DNA from: Methanococcus vannielii SB
Lineage (GTDB): Archaea > AGJL01 > Methanococci > Methanococcales > Methanococcaceae
Assembly: GCF_000017165.1 (NCBI RefSeq)
Contig: NC_009634.1
Coordinates: 1,656,049-1,720,048, forward strand
Direction of reading: 5' to 3'
DNA: 64,000 nt
The translations under genes and the position numbers were made by a program. The notes beneath the pieces are model-generated. The model was given only the letters and a program-made list of their open reading frames with translations. It ran no database searches and was not told the origin of the DNA. Below, in pieces: positions 8,168 to 15,108 of this stretch (position 1 is its first letter; every line of letters begins with the position of its first letter).

Positions 8168-8220
8168 CTGCTAATCCCGTTACGCTCTGCGTAACCCGAG
8201 TTCAAATCTCGGTCTCCGCG
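8168..8220 (+). pseudogene. 3' half of tRNA-Ser(GCU), attachment-site remnant
   Basis: The sequence covers an anticodon loop CTGCTAA (8168-8174, anticodon GCT) and the 3' anticodon strand. A long class II variable arm follows, TTACGC-TCT-GCGTAA (8180-8194). The T arm is CCGAG-TTCAAAT-CTCGG (8196-8212), then acceptor TCTCCGC and discriminator G (8220). The 5' half (acceptor, D arm, proper 5' anticodon strand) is missing; upstream bases pair only partly. A long variable arm, GCT anticodon and G discriminator together identify tRNA-Ser. Such 3' fragments are left by integrases that target tRNA genes. Confidence 0.85.
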
Positions 8221-8454
8221 TTTTCTTTTTTGAGTAATAAATTAAGTTAGAAAACTTAACTTTTATCAAAATTTTTTCGGTTTAACGACGGGACTAAATA
8301 CTGTCTTTATTTTAGTCCTATGTATTTTTGAAATACAGTATTAGTTTTTGAAAAAATTAAAGTATTTTTTTAAAATATTCACGTTTGTAAATACTGGTTT
8401 TTAAAACTCGTGAGGTTTTCAGACTTTTTATTCCAAAGGAATATTTTGGTAGGC

Positions 8455-8565
8455 CCGTAATAATACAATCAAAACATAGTAATAATATTTGTAACCAAGA
8501 TGTAACCAGAATGTTTAAAATACGTTAAATCACGTATAAAAAATAGGCAAAATACGACAGTCAAA
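8455..8565. repeat. Left copy of a ~110-bp direct repeat flanking the int/rep element
   Basis: This segment resembles 18010-18120 over the same length, with small compensating gaps. The best-preserved part, 8517-8565 against 18072-18120, is identical at 46 of 49 positions and includes ACGTTAAATCACGTAT and AAAATACGACAG. Weaker similarity continues a few tens of bases beyond. The copies bracket a 9.5-kb segment with integrase and replication genes and may be attachment sites or duplicated control regions. Confidence 0.75.
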
Positions 8566-8692
8566 TTTGATAACTGACTTTATGAATACCGCTAATATAA
8601 ACACAGCTAAATAAAATACCAATATTAAATGCGTATTTTTCATAATTTTTTTACAAATTTTTTTCTTTTACTCACGCTTACTGATTTTTTTG

Positions 8693-8988
8693 GTTACAAA
8701 GTTACACCAAAAAAACAAGGAAAAATATTAATTTAAAATCAATTTAAATCGTTGTGTGGTCTTAAAAATGTAACCGTTACATCAGGTTACAAAGTTACAA
8801 ATTTTTCGCTTCAAAATAATACTAAATAATACAAATCCGGAAAAACAGTACAAAAAGATTAGAAAAATATTTTTAATTTCTAAAAATAGAAATGTAACTT
8901 TGTAACTTTTCATTAGAAGTTACAAAGTAACATGGTTTATAGGGTTTGTTTAATAATCTAAGGAGTTTTAGCAATGTAACTTTGTAAC
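8693..8988. other. Iteron cluster, candidate replication origin
   Basis: A gene-free stretch holds repeated GTTACAAAGTTAC sites in both orientations. Direct copies are at 8693-8705 and 8786-8798, inverted copies (GTAACTTTGTAAC) at 8894-8906 and 8976-8988, and a variant GTTACAAAGTAAC at 8919-8931. The palindrome GTAACCGTTAC lies at 8770-8780. Further GTTAC/GTAAC half-sites occur at 8491, 8502, 9066 and 9080. The cluster lies directly beyond the 3' end of the replication-protein gene. Arrays of short repeats beside a rep gene are typical of iteron-controlled origins. The remaining gene-free sequence from 8221 to 9116 is AT-rich, with no other feature seen. Confidence 0.6.
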
Positions 8989-9116
8989 CATGAAAAACTT
9001 AATTTTTCTTAAACAAAAATAGTTTTTAGAAAAAAATAATGGATCCGAAAAAATCGGGATTAAAAGTTACTAAAAATTGGTTACAAAATACCAGGATTTG
9101 AAAAGTGTTAAAAAAG

Positions 9117-11315
9117 TTATTCTAATTTTTCCTGGATTGGTCTTTCAATTAGTTTATACAGGTACTCTTTTGGTTTTACAACAATCTTTCCAACCATGTT
9201 TTCAAGTAATTCGAGAGATTTTTCTTTAGGTATTCCATGTGCGAGTTCTAATTTTAATGTAATTTCTGCTTCATGAACATGATCTTTTTCTTCCTGGAAT
9301 TCCTTCATCGTATCAACAATGATTTCACTTATGATCTGGTCATCGGGATGTTCAGTAAATTCTTCAGTTATTGGAATCCAAACTGCTTTTTGTGGTTTCT
9401 TTGTTCCAAGAACCCTTGTTGCTTTAACTTCAAAACCATGCGCGTTAAATTCAGAAAGCGTTTTTATTCCCGTATCGCCAAGTTCAATAAAATTCAATCC
9501 TTTTGCAGTTAAAACAATGTGATAATTCTCAATTTTATCTTTTTTAATGTAAATTCCGTATTTTTCAAGCTGCTTTACTCCAACAAAATAATTGGCTCCT
9601 TCTGGCTCTGCAATGTAGTCTAAAATGTTGTATTTGATACCTGATTCAACCCATTCAGATAATTTTAAAACTTCTTTAATGACTGATTTCTTAACTGAGT
9701 CTTTTGAAGTGTAGATATTGCTGTTTCCATAAACTATCGTTTTTGATGGTTCATATTCAAGTTCAAACTCTTTAAAGATAAATTTTGCAATCTCTCGTCC
9801 AATCATTATGACGTTATCGTTTGCATTTTCCCTTGAAGAATCAAATTCCAATGTATCAACATGTTCTTTGATTTTTTCAATATTTTTGTAGATATACGCC
9901 CCTAAAAGTGGCATTTTATCTAATAATTTGTTTCCAATCTGTTCATTATTAACTAAATCATAATCATAAGCACTTAAAACAATAAACCTGTCAACGAGTG
10001 CAGGATCAAACTCTCTAAACTGGTTTGTTGATATAATAAATGGCCTTCTTAAAAGGAAGTTATAGTCTTCTTTTTCGGTTTCCTTATTTCCCCTTGTAAT
10101 TATTGCTTCGTCTTTTGTACCAATCTGTTTTAAAATATCAACAAGTCTTTCTGGAAATTCTTTTAATTCATCAAACCACATTGGCAAGTTTACATACTGC
10201 TCTTTTGCAAGTTTTGCAATACTTCCCTTTAAATCGTCATTTGAATAGGTATCTGTTGTATTTAGGAGTAATTTATTAAATACAATGTTCATTCTCGCAG
10301 TTTTTCCAATTCCCTGTTTTCCAATAATTAAAAGATATGGAAATTTGTCAAGTCTTTTTGTCTTTCCAGTTTCTTTGTTTAAGAGATCATACCTAAAGAG
10401 TGATGACAACGAATATTCAAAAATTATTTTTGTAAAGTCTTCAGCTCCAAAGTATTCTTTAAGAAGCTCTAAAGTATCTTTAATTTCATCTCGTTTGTAT
10501 TTCATTGAAAGCATTTTTTTAAAATCTCTTGCTCTCAAACTTTCTTTTTGTAATTCCCAACCGTTTAATATAATCTTATCTTTTCCGTAGTATCCATAAG
10601 CTACGGTTCGTTTGATAACTTTCTTTGTGTCATCATAACGCTTTATAATGTAGTCGTAAATCCTTCCGTATTCATTTAAAAATTTGATATAGTTGAAATT
10701 CCCTGAAGGTTTTACTGCAGTAATAAAATTATCAAAATAACTTATTTCGTCGTTTAAATCGATTTCATTATCCTTAATAATTAATTTCTTCTGGGTTTCG
10801 AATGTTCTTCCGTTAAAGTATGTAACGTTTTCAATTTTTGGTTTTGTATATGCTGCAATTGCTTTAGAATCTTTAATTCTGTCTCCTTCATCTCGAATTA
10901 AATATTCTATTGCGTAAAGATTTTTTATTTCATTAAATTCTAAATTCCTTGATTCTTCACAGATTTCTTTAAAGAGGCTTCTTTCGCTTATTTCTACAGT
11001 TCCTTCGAGTCCTTTGAATTCAACTTTCACTCCAGGTATTTTCAAAGTTTTGTAAACACGATGATAGATTGATGTAAGATCACTACCTTTTGGGAAAACT
11101 TCTAAAATATGTTCTTTTTTAAGCTCGTATTTTTCTGAAAATTCGTCCAAATCAAAGATAAATATATTATCAACGACTTTCTTTTCAGCTGCGTATTTTT
11201 CAGATAAGTCCCAAACTTTTTCTATTAATTCTATACGTTTTGCACTTTTTTCTGCTAGTTCCTTTTGGGCTTCTTTGATAAGTACATCTTTTTGCACCTG
11301 GCTTATGCTCCTCAT
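9117..11315 (-). CDS. AAA+/SF3-like helicase, probable replication protein of the element
   Basis: A 732-residue protein with a central ATPase core: Walker A IGKQGIGKT at 331-339, an acidic Walker B-like LPMWFDELK at about 377-385, a sensor-1 Asn in PFIISTNQ (425-432) and a possible arginine finger in DPALVDRF (437-444). The core layout is that of superfamily 3 or related AAA+ replicative helicases of archaeal plasmids and viruses. The N-terminal 300 residues are charged and unrecognised (possible DNA-binding or primase-like part); the C-terminus has a possible winged-helix region. The ATG is preceded by GGGTGGG. It follows the integrase gene by 9 bp and ends beside the iteron cluster, which suits an initiator-helicase role (inference). 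Confidence 0.65.
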   Translation of the reverse strand: MRSISQVQKDVLIKEAQKELAEKSAKRIELIEKVWDLSEKYAAEKKVVDNIFIFDLDEFSEKYELKKEHILEVFPKGSDLTSIYHRVYKTLKIPGVKVEFKGLEGTVEISERSLFKEICEESRNLEFNEIKNLYAIEYLIRDEGDRIKDSKAIAAYTKPKIENVTYFNGRTFETQKKLIIKDNEIDLNDEISYFDNFITAVKPSGNFNYIKFLNEYGRIYDYIIKRYDDTKKVIKRTVAYGYYGKDKIILNGWELQKESLRARDFKKMLSMKYKRDEIKDTLELLKEYFGAEDFTKIIFEYSLSSLFRYDLLNKETGKTKRLDKFPYLLIIGKQGIGKTARMNIVFNKLLLNTTDTYSNDDLKGSIAKLAKEQYVNLPMWFDELKEFPERLVDILKQIGTKDEAIITRGNKETEKEDYNFLLRRPFIISTNQFREFDPALVDRFIVLSAYDYDLVNNEQIGNKLLDKMPLLGAYIYKNIEKIKEHVDTLEFDSSRENANDNVIMIGREIAKFIFKEFELEYEPSKTIVYGNSNIYTSKDSVKKSVIKEVLKLSEWVESGIKYNILDYIAEPEGANYFVGVKQLEKYGIYIKKDKIENYHIVLTAKGLNFIELGDTGIKTLSEFNAHGFEVKATRVLGTKKPQKAVWIPITEEFTEHPDDQIISEIIVDTMKEFQEEKDHVHEAEITLKLELAHGIPKEKSLELLENMVGKIVVKPKEYLYKLIERPIQEKLE

Positions 11316-11324
11316 TTTCCCACC

Positions 11325-12293
11325 CTATAAAATCTTTTTAATTTGATTTAGCATTTTTTGCTGTCTTTCCTTAGAGTGGGAGTAGTATAGCGTAGTTTCA
11401 ATGGACTTGTGACCGAGGTACTCTTTTACAATATCAATTGGCATACCTTTGTCCAGGAGATCTACTGCTCGACCATGTCTTAAACTGTGGATTACTACTC
11501 TTTTGTTATCCTGAAGTTTTCCCTTTTTCTTTAATTCTTTGACCGCATTTCGAAAAACATCGCTCGGACGGTTTCTTTTTAATGGTTCGCCCCTATAGGT
11601 TTGGAATAAGTTGTCTCCAGGGTTTTTCTTAATATTTGCTTTTAAACAGTAATTTACAAAATCTAACGTGTCTTTTGAGCAGGTAACGATTCTTTCTTCT
11701 TTTCCTTTGGTGTCTCTTAATCTGAATTCCCCTTTTTCTAAATCACTGTCCCCATATTTTAGATTCAAGGCTTCAGAAACTCTTGCACCCGTATCCCATA
11801 AAAACCGGATTATCATTGCATCTCTAACTTTTGTAGTGCTTCTTGATTCTAGAACTTCCATTAAAATCAAGTTTAAAATGTCTGCGCCTAATGAATCGTA
11901 ATGCTTTATTTCAAAACTCGAAAATCTTTTCCTATCTTCACTTTCATTTTTAAAGTCGTTTAGGTTTTCGAGTCTCATTAGTTTGTAAAACACTTTTAAA
12001 ACGTCGTAGTATCTTTTTTGGGTATTTCTTGAAAGTTTCCTTTCGTTTTCAAGGTAATTGAAGAATCTGACAAAGTCCGAGTTTTCCATATCATTCGGTT
12101 CTTTTTCGAGCCGTTCGTATCCAAAATTTAAGAATACTTTTAAACGGTTGAGGTCCCCTTCGATAGTACTTTCTTTTATTCCGTCAAATTCTCGTTCTGA
12201 AACGTATTTATCAATCCATTTTTTTAATTTGGGCGTTTCTTTGATTTCTTCTTTTTTCGGATTTAATAAGATAAGATTTTTAATATTTTGCAT
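11325..12293 (-). CDS. Tyrosine recombinase / integrase
   Basis: A 322-residue phage-type integrase. An N-terminal SAM-like DNA-binding domain (about 20-110) contains STIEGDLNRLKVFL and LSRNTQKRYYDVLK. The catalytic domain has Arg171 in TGARVSEAL, HSLR at 269-272, His295 in LGHKS and the nucleophile Tyr304 in TLYYSHS. All active-site residues of the family appear to be present, so the enzyme is probably functional. The ATG has GGGGAA ahead of it. It is the second-last gene of the minus-strand block and would catalyse integration and excision of this element. Confidence 0.93.
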   Translation of the reverse strand: MQNIKNLILLNPKKEEIKETPKLKKWIDKYVSEREFDGIKESTIEGDLNRLKVFLNFGYERLEKEPNDMENSDFVRFFNYLENERKLSRNTQKRYYDVLKVFYKLMRLENLNDFKNESEDRKRFSSFEIKHYDSLGADILNLILMEVLESRSTTKVRDAMIIRFLWDTGARVSEALNLKYGDSDLEKGEFRLRDTKGKEERIVTCSKDTLDFVNYCLKANIKKNPGDNLFQTYRGEPLKRNRPSDVFRNAVKELKKKGKLQDNKRVVIHSLRHGRAVDLLDKGMPIDIVKEYLGHKSIETTLYYSHSKERQQKMLNQIKKIL

Positions 12294-12326
12294 GATAATT
12301 CCCCGTTAGCTAATTTTGTAGTGTTT

Positions 12327-12485
12327 TTAGTAGGATAGGCGCTTTCCGCCGTCCTCATCTTCGAAAATTGTTATTTTAAGTTTACAAAAATTACAGAATA
12401 CTTCATAACGTGCCCCTAATGGCCACTTTTCCAGTTTAGTTCCTTCATGTTCGATCCATGTTCCGCACACGGGACATTTTATCAT
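12327..12485 (-). CDS. Small zinc-ribbon protein
   Basis: A 52-residue protein starting MIKCPVCGTWIEH with a second CNFC pair, giving a CxxC...CxxC zinc ribbon. The ATG at 12485 is chosen over a start nine codons upstream because GGGGGA precedes it. It lies in the small-gene block of the element, just upstream of the integrase, and may bind nucleic acid or a protein partner. No family name is assigned. Confidence 0.65.
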   Translation of the reverse strand: MIKCPVCGTWIEHEGTKLEKWPLGARYEVFCNFCKLKITIFEDEDGGKRLSY

Positions 12486-12487
12486 AA

Positions 12488-12664
12488 TTATTCCCCCTCT
12501 GGAAGTTTCCACTTGTGGATTGCGTCAGGAACAAAAACTAATGCTGTTGATATGCTTTTTAAGTCCTCAGACCAATAGCATGTCTTTATAACCCAACCTC
12601 CTGGAACGTTCATTCTATGGGTAGCTGAACCTTGACAGATTTCGATTTTTTCCCAGATGTTCAT
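12488..12664 (-). CDS. Small hypothetical protein of the element
   Basis: A 58-residue frame starting MNIWEKIEICQGSATHR and ending PEGE. Its ATG overlaps the stop of the upstream 54-residue gene as ATGA, and its stop lies 2 bp from the next start, so it fits exactly into the chain of small genes. Not recognised. Support is the tight packing, with no gaps left on either side. Confidence 0.55.
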   Translation of the reverse strand: MNIWEKIEICQGSATHRMNVPGGWVIKTCYWSEDLKSISTALVFVPDAIHKWKLPEGE

Positions 12665-12825
12665 TCTTTCACTTTTCGAGATTCTATGAATTTGTCAGCA
12701 ACAGCATAGCAGTTTTCCGGAATGTCGCCTAAACTATCGAGTTCTATTAAACCAGTTTCAGAAAACCTCAGTTTATCTATCTGATTTATAAAAATAAGTC
12801 CTGCAAAAAAATCTCTAGCTTCCAT
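12661..12825 (-). CDS. Small hypothetical protein of the element
   Basis: A 54-residue frame, MEARDFFAGLIFINQ ... SRKVKE, with a GGTGG just upstream of the ATG; the start lies two bases after the stop of the preceding 71-residue gene. An ATGA overlap joins it to the following gene. Function unknown. Confidence 0.55.
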   Translation of the reverse strand: MEARDFFAGLIFINQIDKLRFSETGLIELDSLGDIPENCYAVADKFIESRKVKE

Positions 12826-12826
12826 T

Positions 12827-13042
12827 TTACCACCCTTCAATTCGTTTTAATAAGTTTTCGTATTCTTCTTTAACTTCCAACATTGCTGAAGCTTCGGGGG
12901 CATCTCCCGACCATTCACAAGATTTAATCTCTTTAAAAATCCTTTCAATCTTTTCAGTTAATGCTGTAATCAACATCTTTTTTTCTTCAGCAGTTATTTT
13001 TCCAGGGCAGTAACTGCAGGGTGTAGGTTGAATTACATCCAT
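12827..13042 (-). CDS. Small hypothetical protein with Cys pair
   Basis: A 71-residue protein with CSYC near the N-terminus, then a predicted amphipathic helical region (AEEKKMLITALTEKIERIFKEI) and a further Cys. The ATG has AGGGG upstream. It belongs to the same chain of minus-strand small genes. Not recognised. Confidence 0.6.
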   Translation of the reverse strand: MDVIQPTPCSYCPGKITAEEKKMLITALTEKIERIFKEIKSCEWSGDAPEASAMLEVKEEYENLLKRIEGW

Positions 13043-13051
13043 ATTTTCCCC

Positions 13052-13201
13052 TCATTTCTGTTCGTATTTTTTAAAAATTTCTTCTAATTCCACTTTGAAC
13101 TTATCAAAGTCTTTTCCTTTTACGTTAAATTCACGAAAGATTATTCCTTTAATGTCTGCATTTCCAGTTTCGTAATTTTCGACTTTTAAAATGTCAATCA
13201 C
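13052..13201 (-). CDS. Small hypothetical protein, GTG start
   Basis: A 49-residue frame starting GTG-ATT-GAC and reading VIDILKVENYETGNAD ... EIFKKYEQK. The GTG overlaps the TGA of the upstream gene (GTGA), and GGTGTGA lies just ahead. It fills the gap between two supported small genes exactly. Function unknown. Confidence 0.5.
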   Translation of the reverse strand: MIDILKVENYETGNADIKGIIFREFNVKGKDFDKFKVELEEIFKKYEQK

Positions 13202-13407
13202 GCTTTCACACCCATTACTTTTCTAAGAAGATTTAACGTCTTATTTTCCATTTTATCGATAATTTTGTAAGTTTTAACATCGTAACTCGAAAACCTTTCA
13301 GGTCCCGAACAGTTGTTTGCAAGTGCTACAAAATCCCCGTTTCTAAACTTTCGAAGAATCAAGTAGAACACTCCATTTTCCGCTTCTAAAAAATCACCTT
13401 CATTCAC
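13198..13407 (-). CDS. Small hypothetical protein
   Basis: A 69-residue protein, MNEGDFLEAENGVFYLI, probably a small beta-barrel type domain from the alternating hydrophobic pattern. A GGTGTG lies before the ATG. It overlaps the next small gene by four bases. Not recognised. Confidence 0.6.
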   Translation of the reverse strand: MNEGDFLEAENGVFYLILRKFRNGDFVALANNCSGPERFSSYDVKTYKIIDKMENKTLNLLRKVMGVKA

Positions 13408-13420
13408 ACCAATCCCTCGT

Positions 13421-13651
13421 TTAAGTGGTTAAATAGTCGTGTCTAATTGTTTTGTAAAATTTCTGTCTTCTTTTAACAGTTTTAGAATCGATCTTTCGCT
13501 TTGCAATTTGGTATTCGTCACGTCTTACAAGCCTTAACTCGTAGCCTTCATCTTTTAAAAATCTTGAAAGGTTTTCAATTTCTCTTTTACTTTGTTTAAC
13601 GCCGTAGCTTTCTGGAATTTCCCCTTTGTAGATTAAATATTGAAATTTCAT
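13421..13651 (-). CDS. Small basic hypothetical protein
   Basis: A 76-residue, strongly basic protein whose C-terminal half (LRLVRRDEYQIAKRKID, TVKRRQKF) could bind nucleic acid. The ATG is preceded by GGGGGA. It is a member of the element's small-gene chain. No family recognised. Confidence 0.6.
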   Translation of the reverse strand: MKFQYLIYKGEIPESYGVKQSKREIENLSRFLKDEGYELRLVRRDEYQIAKRKIDSKTVKRRQKFYKTIRHDYLTT

Positions 13652-13670
13652 GTTTTTCCCCCGTAAAACC

Positions 13671-14156
13671 TTAAAAAATATCCCTCTTTACTTCTTCTCC
13701 GGTACTGCCCAAACAAAGTTTATACTTCTGGTTTGCAGCTTTTTTCGTCAAAGAATGCTCTTTCCCACATTTTTCACAAACATAGTTTTCACGATGTTCT
13801 GAATTGATTAAATCTGATCCGCAACTTTCACAGGTCAGCCTTGCATTATTAACGAGGTCTGTCGAAAGTTCAATAATTTCATATCTTTCAGGTCTTATTC
13901 TTGCGTAAAAATTCGGATCGTCTGCATAAATCGTTTTGTTTGCCCAGTCTGCAAGCCTTGCAGCTTCCCCACTGTTTTCACATATCGCAAGTGTTCTCCT
14001 GTCAATGTAGTGTTTGGTTTCCAAAAACGATTCAAAGCCGTTTTCTTTTAAAAACTCTAAAACTTCCTTTCCATCTATTTCCTGTTCTAAAATTTCCCCT
14101 AATGTTGTAGATTCTACTTGAATCACCGTGTAAGGCTGTAAGTTTTTTAAAATCAA
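13671..14156 (-). CDS. Zinc-ribbon hypothetical protein
   Basis: A 161-residue protein with a C-terminal zinc ribbon: CESCGSD and, about 20 residues later, CEKCGKE. The N-terminal 100 residues are unrecognised. The start is TTG with GGGTGA five bases upstream. It is the second gene after the operator-bearing divergent promoter and may have a regulatory or DNA-associated role; that is a guess from the ribbon only. Confidence 0.65.
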   Translation of the reverse strand: MILKNLQPYTVIQVESTTLGEILEQEIDGKEVLEFLKENGFESFLETKHYIDRRTLAICENSGEAARLADWANKTIYADDPNFYARIRPERYEIIELSTDLVNNARLTCESCGSDLINSEHRENYVCEKCGKEHSLTKKAANQKYKLCLGSTGEEVKRDIF

Positions 14157-14182
14157 TTTTTCACCCGTAAAACTTTAAAAAA

Positions 14183-14386
14183 TTAATTTTTTTCAAGTCC
14201 TAATTCTTCAGCAAGTTCGCTGTCCGGTTCAACGACCGTTACGATTAAGGTTTTTCCAATGTAGTCCTTTGGAAGTGACGGGTACATTGTTGCAGCGTTC
14301 CCATGAGCTACCGCGTAGCATACGAAGGACGGTAAAACTTCCCTTTCCTTTCTCCAACCTTTTTTGGTTATTTGAATAGCAATCAC
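14183..14386 (-). CDS. Small hypothetical protein, first gene of the element's minus-strand block
   Basis: A 67-residue frame, MIAIQITKKGWRKERE ... AEELGLEKN. The GTG at 14386 lies inside the AAGGTGA that would be the ribosome-binding site. An in-frame ATT at 14377 has the usual five-base spacing, so initiation may be at ATT (64 residues). It is the first gene after the palindromic operator. Function unknown. Confidence 0.55.
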   Translation of the reverse strand: MIAIQITKKGWRKEREVLPSFVCYAVAHGNAATMYPSLPKDYIGKTLIVTVVEPDSELAEELGLEKN

Positions 14387-14443
14387 CTTTAAATTTTAAG
14401 TTAAATTTTGAATTTTAAAATTAATTTCTTTTATGAAGTAAAT

Positions 14444-14471
14444 CACTATTGTGACTTATTTCACAATAGTG
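14444..14471. promoter_or_regulatory. 28-bp perfect palindrome between divergent element genes
   Basis: Arms CACTATTGTGA (14444-14454) and TCACAATAGTG (14461-14471) are exactly complementary around a 6-base spacer. It lies 58 bp from the start of the minus-strand block and 115 bp from the winged-helix gene. This is the expected place for an operator that sets the element's expression state; the winged-helix protein at 14586 is the natural candidate ligand (inference). Confidence 0.7.
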
Positions 14472-14585
14472 TATAATTATATAGCTATTTATAGTTTATG
14501 CTTTTTTGCACAATGTTGAAAAAAAAGACAATACTATTAAAATACCCAATCATTACACTTTTATTTAAAAGCAAAAAAAGGCAAG

Positions 14586-14960
14586 ATGATGTTATTAAAA
14601 CTCTTAACGAAAAAGAACGTTAGAGAAGTCTTAGAACTCTTGGCAAATCACGGGGAACTTTATTTTAGCGAGATATTTAAGACTTTAGAGATAAATCAAG
14701 GAACTTTAAACAAATTAATGACGGAACTTATTGAAAATGACATAGTTAAAAAAAGAACGGAAGAAGAAGAAGTTGCTCTTCCAAAAGCATACTATAGTTT
14801 AACTGATTATGGAAAGGACGTTCTTGAAGTTTACGACCTCGAAAAGAAATTGGAGGGTAAAAAATCTTCAGGAAATTCAAAAGAATCTTTAAAAATCAAT
14901 ATAGAAAACGTTGGCAGTAATAGCTTGAATAACAGTTTTAATTTCAGTTCAAAAAAGTAA
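14586..14960 (+). CDS. Winged-helix transcriptional regulator of the element
   Basis: A 124-residue protein with a winged helix at about 10-75 (VREVLELLANHGELYFSEIFKTL, NQGTLNKLMTELIENDIV, wing with YYSLTDYGKDVLEV). The tail is rich in Ser and Asn. It resembles ArsR/PadR-like or archaeal virus regulators. It is transcribed away from the replication block, with a 28-bp palindrome between, so it probably represses or balances both directions. A second ATG directly after the first is an equally good start. Confidence 0.75.
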   Translation: MMLLKLLTKKNVREVLELLANHGELYFSEIFKTLEINQGTLNKLMTELIENDIVKKRTEEEEVALPKAYYSLTDYGKDVLEVYDLEKKLEGKKSSGNSKESLKINIENVGSNSLNNSFNFSSKK

Positions 14961-15108
14961 TAGCGCCAGTTTATGTTTTTATTTTTAAACGAGATTGTGT
15001 TTGTGAGTTTAAAAAGAGATTGTAATTAATATATTTAAGTGTTTGGTTGGGGAGTAAAAATTAGTTGTTTTTGGTGGGGGTATGGATTTTACGTGGCTTT
15101 AAGGAATA

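Larger units (their letters stand above)
1..8220. mobile_element. Right part of a genomic island ending in a tRNA-Ser 3' fragment
   Basis: This stretch carries only accessory genes: KAP NTPase, MCM-N protein, SIR2-like enzyme, DUF4258/DUF2283 pair and unknowns. It ends at a displaced 3' half of tRNA-Ser(GCU) at 8168-8220. In tRNA-targeted integration the intact tRNA is restored at one end and a 3' fragment marks the other end. With a plus-strand tRNA the fragment is the right end, so the element should extend leftwards beyond the window to an intact tRNA-Ser(GCU). No integrase for this island is seen inside the window. The island reading is inference; the left boundary is unknown. Confidence 0.4.

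Noticed and set aside
14451..14466. Bacterial CRP-type site
   Set aside because: The TGTGA-N6-TCACA match is part of a longer palindrome in an archaeal element; CRP control is not expected here.
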